Part shown: piece after piece, positions 54,089-61,981 of the stretch
How the letters are laid out: each line of letters begins with the position of its first letter
How positions within the stretch are numbered: the stretch's first letter is position 1
DNA from: an uncultured Clostridia bacterium
GTDB lineage: Bacteria; Bacillota; Clostridia; Oscillospirales; Ruminococcaceae
Direction of reading: 5' to 3'
Length of the DNA stretch: 64,000 nucleotides
NCBI GenBank assembly: GCA_945873955.1
Contig: CAMCFA010000004.1
Span: 1 to 64,000, forward strand
The notes under the pieces: model-generated
What the model saw: only the letters and a program-made list of their open reading frames with translations
Databases searched by the model: none
Told to the model about the DNA's origin: nothing
Program-made: the position numbers and the translations under genes

Positions 54089-54901
54089 TTACGAGCCGGC
54101 GCTCTCATATTGACCAAACCCGGCGCTGAATATTTTACAAGCTATTGCGAACAGCACAATGCCCAAACCTAGCGTGATGAACGACATTCCATACGGAAGT
54201 GTTATCATTGATTCCTTTCCCATAAACTCTGACGCAGGGTAAAATGCCACCCAGCTCATCGGCATGATAAACGTGAAAACAAACTGCACTGCACGCGGGT
54301 ACATCGACAGGGGATACATATTAGTGCGGTTAAACAGCTCCTGAAAGAATCCGGAGATATGCAGAGGGCTTTTCGTCCAGAAGGTCGTCGAGCCGAACGC
54401 GAGATAAATCGCGCCGCGGATCAGAGTTCCTCCGATAAGCGCGCATATCATGCACAGCGTGTTTGAAAACGTCCATCTGAAATCTACCGAAACGCAACCG
54501 TATATGAACAGAATAAGTCCCGGAATAAGGTCGGTGATCCCGAAGAAATTCAGATCCCCCGCCAGAAACTGGAACAGCGTGTTCATCGGGCGGAGCCTCA
54601 TTCTGTCAAGCTCACCGTGGATTATGTCCCAGCCCATGTACCACGTTTTCGTGAAGAAAATTACCGACAGACCGTGGGTCAGCACGGACATTCCGTAAAG
54701 GAACGCCAGCTCGCGGAAGTTCCAGTCGGCGAGGGTCTCGAACTCCTCTACAACGAATTTAATCGTTGCAAAGCCGACCAGAAACTGTATCGGATTTGAT
54801 ATCAGCCAGCCGATGAACGCCGCAGGGTACTCCATGCAGGACTGCATGGACAGCCTGAATGACAGCGCTGCGACCGACATATAGTGCTTGAATTTTTTCA
54901 T
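54089..54901 (-). CDS. ABC-2 family permease
   Basis: 270 residues, six predicted membrane segments, matching the DUF990/ABC-2_6 group of permeases. Partner of the permease starting 5 bases away upstream and the ATPase downstream. Confidence 0.85.
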   Translation of the reverse strand: MKKFKHYMSVAALSFRLSMQSCMEYPAAFIGWLISNPIQFLVGFATIKFVVEEFETLADWNFRELAFLYGMSVLTHGLSVIFFTKTWYMGWDIIHGELDRMRLRPMNTLFQFLAGDLNFFGITDLIPGLILFIYGCVSVDFRWTFSNTLCMICALIGGTLIRGAIYLAFGSTTFWTKSPLHISGFFQELFNRTNMYPLSMYPRAVQFVFTFIMPMSWVAFYPASEFMGKESMITLPYGMSFITLGLGIVLFAIACKIFSAGFGQYESAGS

Positions 54902-54905
54902 ACCA

Positions 54906-55697
54906 TTATCCTCCTTGAACCAGTACCCGGCGTGTTGCTCTTTTCTGGGCGAACATGAATATCACCAGCAGCCCAACCAACCAAGCTGCCTGAATGCCGA
55001 GCTTTCCAAGACATTCTGCGGGCGAGTATTTTCCTATGTAAATGCTTAGCGGCTCTTGAAACATATAGACGAACGGCAGGCAGTAAAGCGCCGTACGAAG
55101 CCATTCCGGGAAGAACCACAGTGGTATCATCGCACCGGACAGCATGTTCACAAAGTGGTACTTTATTGAAAACACAGGCCCTAGATCTATCGCCGTAAAT
55201 GCCATAAGCGCAAACGTCGCCGAGAACGTCCAGTTGATCCCATAGCCGAGGATAAAGCTCGCCAGGAACAGCCAGAAATGCTCCGCAGAAGCGGGAACAG
55301 GAAGCCCGAAAATTATCACCGCCACAATAAACATCGGTATTGTGTTAAAGAACAGGTTAAAGATGATATTCCCGATATCCTCTGCAAAGTAAAGCGAAAA
55401 CAGATTTATCGGCTTTATCATATCCGTCGCTATGCTGCCGGATTTCACCGCATCGGCAATTCTGTCCTCAACACCCATGTAATAAAGCGAGCTCATCAGC
55501 ATTGATACCACGGTGTAGGTTATCATCATGTCGCCGGAAACACCATGAGCCGTTTCTGCACCGCCGTATACAGCGCGCCAGAAAAATCCGACAGCCGCCA
55601 TAAGCAGGCACTGCATTATCATGAAGGTCCACGCGTCAACGCGATATGCCATCATGGTTTGTATCCTCATTTTTGCTACATAAATGTAGGCTTTCAT
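54906..55697 (-). CDS. ABC-2 family permease
   Basis: 263 residues from ATG 55697, with GGAGGTG upstream; the frame is open further but the extra part overlaps the leader terminator. Six membrane segments, start MKAYIYVAKMRIQTMMAYR typical of the family. First structural gene of the exporter operon, behind a leader ORF and terminator, suggesting its expression responds to translation stress or a drug. Confidence 0.88.
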   Translation of the reverse strand: MKAYIYVAKMRIQTMMAYRVDAWTFMIMQCLLMAAVGFFWRAVYGGAETAHGVSGDMMITYTVVSMLMSSLYYMGVEDRIADAVKSGSIATDMIKPINLFSLYFAEDIGNIIFNLFFNTIPMFIVAVIIFGLPVPASAEHFWLFLASFILGYGINWTFSATFALMAFTAIDLGPVFSIKYHFVNMLSGAMIPLWFFPEWLRTALYCLPFVYMFQEPLSIYIGKYSPAECLGKLGIQAAWLVGLLVIFMFAQKRATRRVLVQGG

Positions 55698-55708
55698 ATA
55701 ACACCTCC

Positions 55709-55741
55709 AAAATAAAAAAGCCTGCCGGATCACCGACAGGC
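55709..55741 (-). terminator. Attenuator-type terminator before the exporter operon
   Basis: On the minus strand GCCTGTCGG (55741-55733), loop TGAT, CCGGCAGGC (55728-55720), then TTTTTTATTTT. It lies after the leader ORF and 12 bases before the first gene's ribosome site. Confidence 0.88.
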
Positions 55742-55773
55742 ATTGCGTACACAGAATAACGAACAAAAGGCTG

Positions 55774-55854
55774 TTATGCCGTTATAAAGGTCCCGCAAAA
55801 TCCCGATCCGAAACGAATATTATATCTTGTTACCATGTAGTTTATCTTTAACAT
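55774..55854 (-). CDS. Exporter operon leader peptide (26 aa)
   Basis: ATG 55854 follows AAAGGAGG with 9-base spacing, one of the strongest ribosome sites in the window. Product MLKINYMVTRYNI-RFGSGFCGTFITA. The stop is 33 bases before the terminator stem. It resembles in layout leaders such as bmrB upstream of bmrCD or those before ABC-F and Erm genes, where ribosome stalling prevents termination. The peptide itself is unfamiliar. Confidence 0.65.
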   Translation of the reverse strand: MLKINYMVTRYNIRFGSGFCGTFITA

Positions 55855-55897
55855 TTTACGAGACCTCCTTTCTGATTGAAAATTAAATGACTTAACA

Positions 55898-55926
55898 AGT
55901 TTAGCACAAATTCTTCCATTTGTCAA
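55898..55926 (-). promoter_or_regulatory. Promoter of the exporter leader and operon
   Basis: On the minus strand TTGACA (55926-55921), 17-base spacer, TAAACT (55903-55898). Confidence 0.75.
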
Positions 55927-56011
55927 GTAGTTTTAAAAAAATTTCGTAATGACTTTAAAAATTTCTTCCGACCTATGATCCTCAATTAGCGAAATAGAAA
56001 CATTCTGTTGT

Positions 56012-56106
56012 AATACTAATTCTTAATCACCTTATAGACAAAGTCTATAAGGTGAGCCGCCTAAAGGCGGCAAGCCAAAACCTCTGGTTTTGACAGAATT
56101 AGTATT
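56012..56106. repeat. Foldback repeat with ATACTAAT ends, copy 1
   Basis: Outer inverted repeat AATACTAATTCT (56012-56023)/AGAATTAGTATT (56095-56106) enclosing three perfect hairpins: CACCTTATAGAC-AAA-GTCTATAAGGTG (56028-56054), GCCGCCT-AA-AGGCGGC (56056-56071) and AAAACC-TCT-GGTTTT (56077-56091). Gene-free. Confidence 0.75.
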
Positions 56107-56181
56107 GAACGGCTTTCCTGCGGCTTTGCCGCGCCCACCGCTTTGCGGTGGGTTCAACATATAGACTTTGTCTATATGTTG
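56107..56181. repeat. Further hairpins adjoining the foldback repeat
   Basis: CCCACCGC-TTT-GCGGTGGG (56135-56153), GCGGC-TTT-GCCGC just before it, and CAACATATAGAC-TTT-GTCTATATGTTG (56155-56181). The last shares the ATAGAC..GTCTAT core with the first hairpin of copy 1, inverted. Confidence 0.7.
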
Positions 56182-56208
56182 ATAAGGAAATAGTATAACA
56201 ATGAAAAC

Positions 56209-56236
56209 AGGGTCTGCATTGTGAAGTGCAGACCCT
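56209..56236 (-). terminator. Terminator of the nucleoside transporter operon
   Basis: AGGGTCTGCA/TGCAGACCCT (56209-56218 with 56227-56236), followed on the minus strand by GTTTTCATT. Confidence 0.85.
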
Positions 56237-56244
56237 GCTTTGTA

Positions 56245-57189
56245 TTATCTTTCTTCGCGGAAATAAGGGTTTCCGAGGGATTTCGGCGGCTGGTGTTCTT
56301 TCTTTTTGCGCAGTGTGATGAAAATAAGCACCACGACCGTCGCCACATAGGGCAGCATTTCAAGGAACTGCGAGGGGATCTGAATGCCCCAGCCCTGCAT
56401 TTTGAAGTTCAAGCCTTTCAGCATACCGAAAAGATACGCCGCAAGTATCGCTTTAAGCGGATTCCATGTGCTGAAAATAATGAGCGCGACGGCGATCCAG
56501 CCTGCGCCGGCGGTAACGTTGTCCTGCCAAGTCGTGAGGAACACCACCGACAGATAAGCGCCGCCCATTCCGCAGAGGAAGCCGCCTGCGAGGATATGTA
56601 CATACTTGTAGAGCGTCACGTTGATTCCGGACGCGTCCGCGGCGGCGGGGTTTTCGCCGACAGAGCGCATATTGAGTCCCCATTTGGTCTTTTTCATGTA
56701 GAAATACGCAAGCACCGCGACGATGATCGCGAGCTGAACGTAGAAGCTCTGATCAAACAAAGCCTTTCCGATTATCGGGATATCGCTGAGAACAGGGATC
56801 GAATAGGGCGCAAACGCCTCTGAAACGCTCTGCGGAATAATGTTGCCGGAAACGGACTTGCCGATAAATCCGGCTACGCCTGTGCCGAAAATCGTCAGCA
56901 CCAGACCTGTTACGACTTGATTTCCACGGAAGGAAACCGTTATTACCGCGTAGATAAGCGCGCCGATCATTCCGGCAGCACCCGCGGCAAGAACCGCCAG
57001 AAGCGGATTCTCAGTTGCGCAGGCGGTGGAGAAGCCTACCGCAGCGCCCATTAACATCATTCCCTCAATGCCGAGGTTCATATTCCCGACGCGTTCGCAG
57101 ATTATACCGCCGACTATCGCAAAGAGAATATGCGTTCCCATTTGGACAGAGGTCTGAAGAAACAGTGAAATTTCATTAAGTATATCCAT
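56245..57189 (-). CDS. nupQ: Nucleoside ABC transporter permease (NupQ-like)
   Basis: 314 residues, about nine membrane segments, with ERVGNMNLGIEGMMLMGA, the BPD_transp_2 hallmark of BmpA-NupOPQ-type permeases. It overlaps the upstream permease gene by one base. Together with NupP it forms the channel for imported nucleosides. Confidence 0.9.
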   Translation of the reverse strand: MDILNEISLFLQTSVQMGTHILFAIVGGIICERVGNMNLGIEGMMLMGAAVGFSTACATENPLLAVLAAGAAGMIGALIYAVITVSFRGNQVVTGLVLTIFGTGVAGFIGKSVSGNIIPQSVSEAFAPYSIPVLSDIPIIGKALFDQSFYVQLAIIVAVLAYFYMKKTKWGLNMRSVGENPAAADASGINVTLYKYVHILAGGFLCGMGGAYLSVVFLTTWQDNVTAGAGWIAVALIIFSTWNPLKAILAAYLFGMLKGLNFKMQGWGIQIPSQFLEMLPYVATVVVLIFITLRKKKEHQPPKSLGNPYFREER

Positions 57190-58256
57190 TACTCTGCCTC
57201 CTTTGCGGTCTTGTGGAAAGAAATCTTGTAATTGATAAAGAATTCGCTTGCCAGTACGAAGAAGATGATCACGCCCTGCAAAATTTCAGTTATTGAGGAA
57301 GGAATACCCATGACCTGAAGCGATTTGCCGCTCTGAAGCAGCATTGAGAACGCGAACGAAACGATAACGATAACCGGCGGCTTCAGCTTTGCGAGCCACG
57401 CGGTAATAACTGCTGTGAATCCAAGACCGCCGCTCATGCTGTCGGTAATGGACTTTTCCACCGCGGAAGCCTGCATAAAGCCCGCCATTCCGCAAAGCCC
57501 GCCGGAAATCAGCACGGCGATGAACATGATCTTTATGGTGTTCATTCCGGCATAGCGGGCGGTGGTTTCGCTTTCGCCCAGCACGTCTATCTGATAGCCG
57601 AGCTTGGTGTGCTTCATGAGTATCGTGATGATCACTACCAGCACCAGCGTGATTATCCAGCCGGCGTGAATACCAAACACCTTCGGCAGTATAGCATTGT
57701 CGCTGAACCGCGCTATCTTCGCTGCGCCCAGCGAAGCCGGATCCTTCCACGGTCCATACTGGAGGTAGGATATGAACGAAAAGGCGATGTAGTTCATCAT
57801 CAGCGTCACAAGGGTCTCAGAAGTTGAAAACTTTGCCTTTATGAGCGCCGGGATAAGCGCCCAGATCCCGCCGAACACAAACGCGAACAGCGCCATGAGC
57901 GTCAGCAGCAGCGGCGCGGGGAGATCGGGGAATCCGAAAGCTGCAAGAGCCGCGCCGAACGCGCCCATATAAAGCTGACCCTCAGCGCCGATATTCCAGA
58001 ATTTCATTCTGAAAGCGACTGCGATACCAAGCGACAGGGTAGTGAGCAGTATCGTTTTGTTGATCGTTTCAGAGAAGCGCGTAAACGACGAGGTGGTCGA
58101 TGTGACGATCTTCGAGAATATCTCCAGCGGATTATAGCCCATCACAGCCATGACCGCACCTGCAAGCAGCAGGGAAATGACGATAGCGGCAATGCGTATC
58201 AGCGTATCAGCAAGCCGGGACATTCCCGCGCGTTTTGATACTTGAATCCTCATCAT
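57189..58256 (-). CDS. nupP: Nucleoside ABC transporter permease (NupP-like)
   Basis: 355 residues with a longer N-terminus and the block FRMKFWNIGAEGQLYMGA of this permease group. It overlaps the ATPase gene by 4 bases (ATGA-type junction). Forms a heterodimer with the next permease. Confidence 0.9.
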   Translation of the reverse strand: MMRIQVSKRAGMSRLADTLIRIAAIVISLLLAGAVMAVMGYNPLEIFSKIVTSTTSSFTRFSETINKTILLTTLSLGIAVAFRMKFWNIGAEGQLYMGAFGAALAAFGFPDLPAPLLLTLMALFAFVFGGIWALIPALIKAKFSTSETLVTLMMNYIAFSFISYLQYGPWKDPASLGAAKIARFSDNAILPKVFGIHAGWIITLVLVVIITILMKHTKLGYQIDVLGESETTARYAGMNTIKIMFIAVLISGGLCGMAGFMQASAVEKSITDSMSGGLGFTAVITAWLAKLKPPVIVIVSFAFSMLLQSGKSLQVMGIPSSITEILQGVIIFFVLASEFFINYKISFHKTAKEAE

Positions 58257-59776
58257 ACGGCGTCGCCCTCCTCTCTGCTGTGACCGAGCATCATTAGTCC
58301 GATGTCCTCTTTAGTGACGGTTTCCGGGTCTACGGTGTCTACGATTTCGCCGTTGTGGATAACCATAAGCCGGTCTGATATGCTCTTCAGCACATCGAGA
58401 TCTTCACCGATAAACAGCACCGCAACGCCTTTTTTCTTTTGTTCGTTGAGTATGTGATAGATGTTATAGGAAGCGCCGATATCAAGCCCGCGGACGGGGT
58501 ACGCGGTAATAAGCACCCGCGGATTCAGCCAGATCTCACGACCCAGCAGCACCTTTTGAATGTTGCCGCCGGATAGCTTTTTGACCTCATGATTTACAGA
58601 CGGCGTTGAAATGTCGAAGTCATGAACGATCTGCTGCGCGAGGGATTTCGCGAACTTCCGGTCAAGGAACGGCCCAGGGTTGCGGTTGTAGGACTTCAAA
58701 ATTACATTGTCGGTAATGCTCATTCCCGCGACAAGCCCCATTCCCAGACGATCCTCCGGGATAAAGCTCATGCTTATCCCTTTTTTGAGTATCGCGTGAG
58801 GGGAAAGACCTAGGATACTGCTTCCGTCAAAGGTGATATCGCCGCCGGTGGCTTTCTGCAAACCGGCGATTATCTCACAAAGCTCCTTCTGACCGCTGCC
58901 GGCTATCCCGGCAACACCAAGTATTTCTCCGCCGTATACGTCAAAGGACATGTTGTTGATAACAGGTACGTTATCGCTGTTTTTCAAGAGCAGATTCTTC
59001 ACCGAAAGCAGCGGCTTTTCGGACAGCTCAGCCTTTGGGCGCTCAATTTCAAGGGACACTGCGCTTCCTACCATCATTTCGGTAAGCTGCTGCGGCGTGG
59101 TTTCGGAGGTTTTAACTGTCGCAATGCTTTCGCCCTTGCGGAGAACAGTTACTCTGTCGGAAATGCTCAGTACCTCCGCCATTTTGTGGGTGATGATAAT
59201 GATAGAGCAGCCCTTCGACTTCATTTTGCGCAGTATATCGAACAGGGCATCGATCTCCTGCGGGGTGAGGACTGCGGTAGGCTCGTCCAGAATAAGCACG
59301 TCAGCGCCGCAGTAAAGTATCTTCATTATCTCCACGGACTGCTTTTCGCTGACTGACATATCGTAGACCTTTTTCCCCGGCACGATAGAAAGACCGTACT
59401 TCTCGTTAAGCTCGGTGATCTTTTCTTCCATTTTTTTCGTGCGGGTGATCACGTTTTTCTGCTGTCCCATAACGATATTTTCCGCTGCCGTGAACACGTC
59501 GATCAGCTTGAAGTGCTGATGTACCATGCCTATTCCGGCGGAGATAGCGTCTTTCGGCGATCTGAAAGAGACCGGTTTGCCGTCGATATAGATCGAACCG
59601 CTGTCCGGTGTGTAGATACCGCTCAGCATATTTACAAGGGTGCTTTTTCCGGATCCGTTTTCGCCGAGCAGCGCCAGTATCTCGCCCTTGTTTACGTCGA
59701 TCGAAATGTTGTTGTTTGCCTTTACCGAGCCGAAGGATTTGCATATATCCTTCAGCATTATGTATGGTTCGCTCAT
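58253..59776 (-). CDS. nupO: Nucleoside ABC transporter double ATPase (NupO-like)
   Basis: 507 residues with two ABC domains. First half: GENGSGKST, SVSEKQSVEI, VLILDEPTAVL. Second half: GIAGSGQKEL, LSGGNIQKVLLGREI, and a Walker B without the usual DEP (LITAYPVRGLD), the normal degenerate pattern for sugar/nucleoside-type double ATPases. AGGAGG precedes the ATG. Separated from the binding-protein gene by stacked hairpins. Confidence 0.93.
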   Translation of the reverse strand: MSEPYIMLKDICKSFGSVKANNNISIDVNKGEILALLGENGSGKSTLVNMLSGIYTPDSGSIYIDGKPVSFRSPKDAISAGIGMVHQHFKLIDVFTAAENIVMGQQKNVITRTKKMEEKITELNEKYGLSIVPGKKVYDMSVSEKQSVEIMKILYCGADVLILDEPTAVLTPQEIDALFDILRKMKSKGCSIIIITHKMAEVLSISDRVTVLRKGESIATVKTSETTPQQLTEMMVGSAVSLEIERPKAELSEKPLLSVKNLLLKNSDNVPVINNMSFDVYGGEILGVAGIAGSGQKELCEIIAGLQKATGGDITFDGSSILGLSPHAILKKGISMSFIPEDRLGMGLVAGMSITDNVILKSYNRNPGPFLDRKFAKSLAQQIVHDFDISTPSVNHEVKKLSGGNIQKVLLGREIWLNPRVLITAYPVRGLDIGASYNIYHILNEQKKKGVAVLFIGEDLDVLKSISDRLMVIHNGEIVDTVDPETVTKEDIGLMMLGHSREEGDAV

Positions 59777-59823
59777 TCAGACCTCCTTGTTTTCCGAAGT
59801 CCCGTGGTTTGGTTTGATCTGCC

Positions 59824-59914
59824 TTTTCAAAGAGCGGCAGAGAGTGAAATTGCTGCCGCTTTTTGAAAAAACAAATCGGGCAATACATCGTTCAGATGAA
59901 AGGGTACTGCCCGA
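59824..59914 (-). promoter_or_regulatory. Stem-loops in the nupO leader
   Basis: TCGGGCAATAC (59876-59886)/GTACTGCCCGA (59904-59914), followed on minus by ATTTGTTTTTT, and a 17-base stem with one G-U pair, 59824-59840 with 59853-59869. The first looks like a terminator; partial read-through would set the ratio of binding protein to transporter. Confidence 0.6.
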
Positions 59915-59927
59915 AGTTTTTTATCGT

Positions 59928-59965
59928 AATATCTGTGCTCCGCTCATTACCGAAGCACAGATATT
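59928..59965 (-). terminator. Stem-loop after the BMP gene
   Basis: AATATCTGTGCT (59928-59939)/AGCACAGATATT (59954-59965), a perfect 12-bp stem followed on minus by ACGATAAAAAAC rather than a U run; possibly a 3' stabilizer of the BMP message. Confidence 0.55.
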
Positions 59966-59981
59966 GCTTTTGTTGATAGTT

Positions 59982-61106
59982 TTATGCGGGGATAGTGCCT
60001 ACAACGCCCTTGACGAACCAAGACATGTTCCAGATCTCGTCGTCGGTCATCTTAACGCCGTCCTCGACCTTGAGGTTGCCGTCCTGATCATAGAGCGGGC
60101 CGGTGAACGGCTCGAATTCGCCGGAGATGATAGCGTCTCTTGCAGCGTCAACCTTTTCCTTTGTGCCTTCAGCGCAAAGTGCGGAAAGATCGTCGAGGTA
60201 GGTCATGTTTGCTGCAAGACCCTCCCAGTAAGCTCTGGAGCTCCATGTGCCGTCGATAGCTCTCTGAACATCGTCGGTGTAGAAGGTGGGCCAGTTGAAG
60301 CAAGCTGCGGTCAGATATGCCTCGGGAGCTGCGTCAGCGGTGGGGAAGTTGTAGCCAATGCAGAATGCGCCCTTTTCCTGCGCAGCGATCTGCGGAGCGG
60401 TGGTATCCTGGTGCTGTGCGATAACGTCAACACCCTTGTTCAGAAGCTCAAGAGCTGCCTGCTTCTCAACAGCGGGATCATACCATGTATCGGTGAAAAC
60501 TACCTCAACAGTAGCGTCGGGGTTTACAGACTGTACGCCGAGAGTGAATGCGTTGATACCGCGGATAACCTCCGGAATGCCCTTTGCAGCGACATAGCCG
60601 ATGTGGTTAGCCTGCGTCTTCATGCCTGCAACGATACCGGAGAGGTAACGAGCCTGATAAACCTTACCGAAATAGGTGGACATGTTGTCTGATCTCTGGT
60701 ATCCGGAGCAGTGTGCGAACTTAACGTCGGGGTATTCCTTAGCCATTTCAACGGTGCCGTCCATAAAGCCGAAGGAGTTGGTGTAGATAAGGTTGCAGCC
60801 CTCTTCGATAAGAGTTCTGATAGCTTCGCAGGTATCGGAAACGGTTTCGGGAACGTCCTCAATATATGCGGTTTCAACGCCCATTGCCTCAACAGCCTTG
60901 CGGCCTGCGTCGTGAGCCTGTGTGTAGCCGCCGTCGTCGATCTTGCCGATGTAAACGAAACCAGCCTTTACAGTGTTGCCCTCGGCGGCGTTGTTGGTAT
61001 CGCCTGCGGGCGCGTTCTGGCTGTCAGTGCTGCTGCCGGAGCCACTTGCGCAGCCGGTGAACAGGCAGGTTGCCGCCAGTAAAGCGGCGAGTAACTTTTT
61101 CTTCAT
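59982..61106 (-). CDS. bmpA: BMP-family nucleoside-binding lipoprotein
   Basis: 374 residues. Signal peptide and lipobox LFTGC; mature region matches the BMP/Med family (KAGFVYIGKIDDGGYTQAHD, DVIAQHQDTTAPQIAA). It captures nucleosides or purine bases outside the membrane for the ABC transporter. GGGAGG precedes the ATG. First gene of the nup operon. Presence next to xpt supports purine salvage. Confidence 0.93.
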   Translation of the reverse strand: MKKKLLAALLAATCLFTGCASGSGSSTDSQNAPAGDTNNAAEGNTVKAGFVYIGKIDDGGYTQAHDAGRKAVEAMGVETAYIEDVPETVSDTCEAIRTLIEEGCNLIYTNSFGFMDGTVEMAKEYPDVKFAHCSGYQRSDNMSTYFGKVYQARYLSGIVAGMKTQANHIGYVAAKGIPEVIRGINAFTLGVQSVNPDATVEVVFTDTWYDPAVEKQAALELLNKGVDVIAQHQDTTAPQIAAQEKGAFCIGYNFPTADAAPEAYLTAACFNWPTFYTDDVQRAIDGTWSSRAYWEGLAANMTYLDDLSALCAEGTKEKVDAARDAIISGEFEPFTGPLYDQDGNLKVEDGVKMTDDEIWNMSWFVKGVVGTIPA

Positions 61107-61172
61107 TTAGTTTTTTCCTCCCATTTTGTGTCGTTGTCCGTACAAATCTGTGCGGACGCAGTTCTGATTTAT

Positions 61173-61201
61173 ATTCTAGTCGGCAGAGCCGCTAAAATCA
61201 A
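61173..61201 (-). promoter_or_regulatory. Promoter of the nup operon
   Basis: On the minus strand TTGATT (61201-61196), 17-base spacer, TAGAAT (61178-61173). Its -35 abuts the foldback repeat. The leader holds an imperfect hairpin GTCCGCACA/TGTACGGAC. Confidence 0.6.
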
Positions 61202-61205
61202 AGTA

Positions 61206-61367
61206 ATACTAATAACCGTTTGAACGAAGGAAAAGGTTTGCGGAAAGACAGTACCGATATCTAGGAAAAGAAACGCAGGCGTACTGTATGTACGTCAAGT
61301 TTCTTTGACGAAGATAGCGGTGCTGAATTTCTGCAAAGATTTCCTGAATTTAAATGGTTATTAGTAT
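61206..61367. repeat. Foldback repeat with ATACTAAT ends, copy 2
   Basis: Ends ATACTAATAACC (61206-61217)/GGTTATTAGTAT (61356-61367). The interior is one long imperfect hairpin: AGGAAAAGGTTTGCGGAAA near 61227 pairs with TTTCTGCAAAGATTTCCT near 61328, CAGTACCGATATCT with AGATAGCGGTGCTG, AAAGAAAC with GTTTCTTT. No ORF. Confidence 0.8.
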
Positions 61368-61378
61368 AAATATGTATC

Positions 61379-61954
61379 TCAGTGTCTGAAAGTGCAGCCG
61401 TCCTCAACGCTCATATCGTCGATTATCGCCAGCGATTCAACGTGGATACCCTTTGAGCGGACGAGCTCGCCGCCCTTCTGGAATCCCTTTTCTATTACTA
61501 TCCCGGCACCGGCAATGGAAGCCCCGGAGCTTCTCACAATGTCGATAAGACCGAGCAGCGCGCAGCCGTTCGCAAGGAAATCGTCTATTATGAGGATATT
61601 GTCGTCGTTGGAGAGAAAACGCTTGCTGACGATAACGTTATAGGAACGCTTATGTGTAAAGCTCTCAATGGTGGTGGAGTAAACCTCGCCGTCGATATTA
61701 ATGCTCTGCGCCTTCTTGGCGAACACCACCGGGCAGTTGAAATACTGCGCCGTAATGCAGGCAATGCCGATACCGGACGCCTCAATGGTGAGAATCTTGT
61801 TTATGCCTTTATCAGGGAAGAGCCGGCGGAATTCCTTTCCGATCTCGTTATACAGCTCAATGTCAAGCTGGTGGTTCAGGAAGCTGTCTACTTTGAGAAC
61901 GCCTCCCTCTTTAACGATACCGTCTTTTCTTATGCGATCCTCTAAAAGCTGCAT
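61379..61954 (-). CDS. xpt: Xanthine phosphoribosyltransferase
   Basis: 191 residues, normal Xpt length. N-terminal MQLLEDRIRKDGIVKEG, then TIEASGIGIA and the PRPP loop ILIIDDFLANGCAL. It converts xanthine to XMP, the substrate of GuaA. Ribosome site CGGAGG. It follows the FAD protein by 27 bases on the same strand. I looked for a purine riboswitch before it and saw none. Confidence 0.96.
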   Translation of the reverse strand: MQLLEDRIRKDGIVKEGGVLKVDSFLNHQLDIELYNEIGKEFRRLFPDKGINKILTIEASGIGIACITAQYFNCPVVFAKKAQSINIDGEVYSTTIESFTHKRSYNVIVSKRFLSNDDNILIIDDFLANGCALLGLIDIVRSSGASIAGAGIVIEKGFQKGGELVRSKGIHVESLAIIDDMSVEDGCTFRH

Positions 61955-61981
61955 TTTGTCATACCTCCGAAGATATTATAA

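Noticed and set aside
61107-61378. Guanine riboswitch before bmpA or after xpt
   Set aside because: The sequence is a foldback repeat plus a promoter; no aptamer-like loops seen, and xpt is read from the other side.
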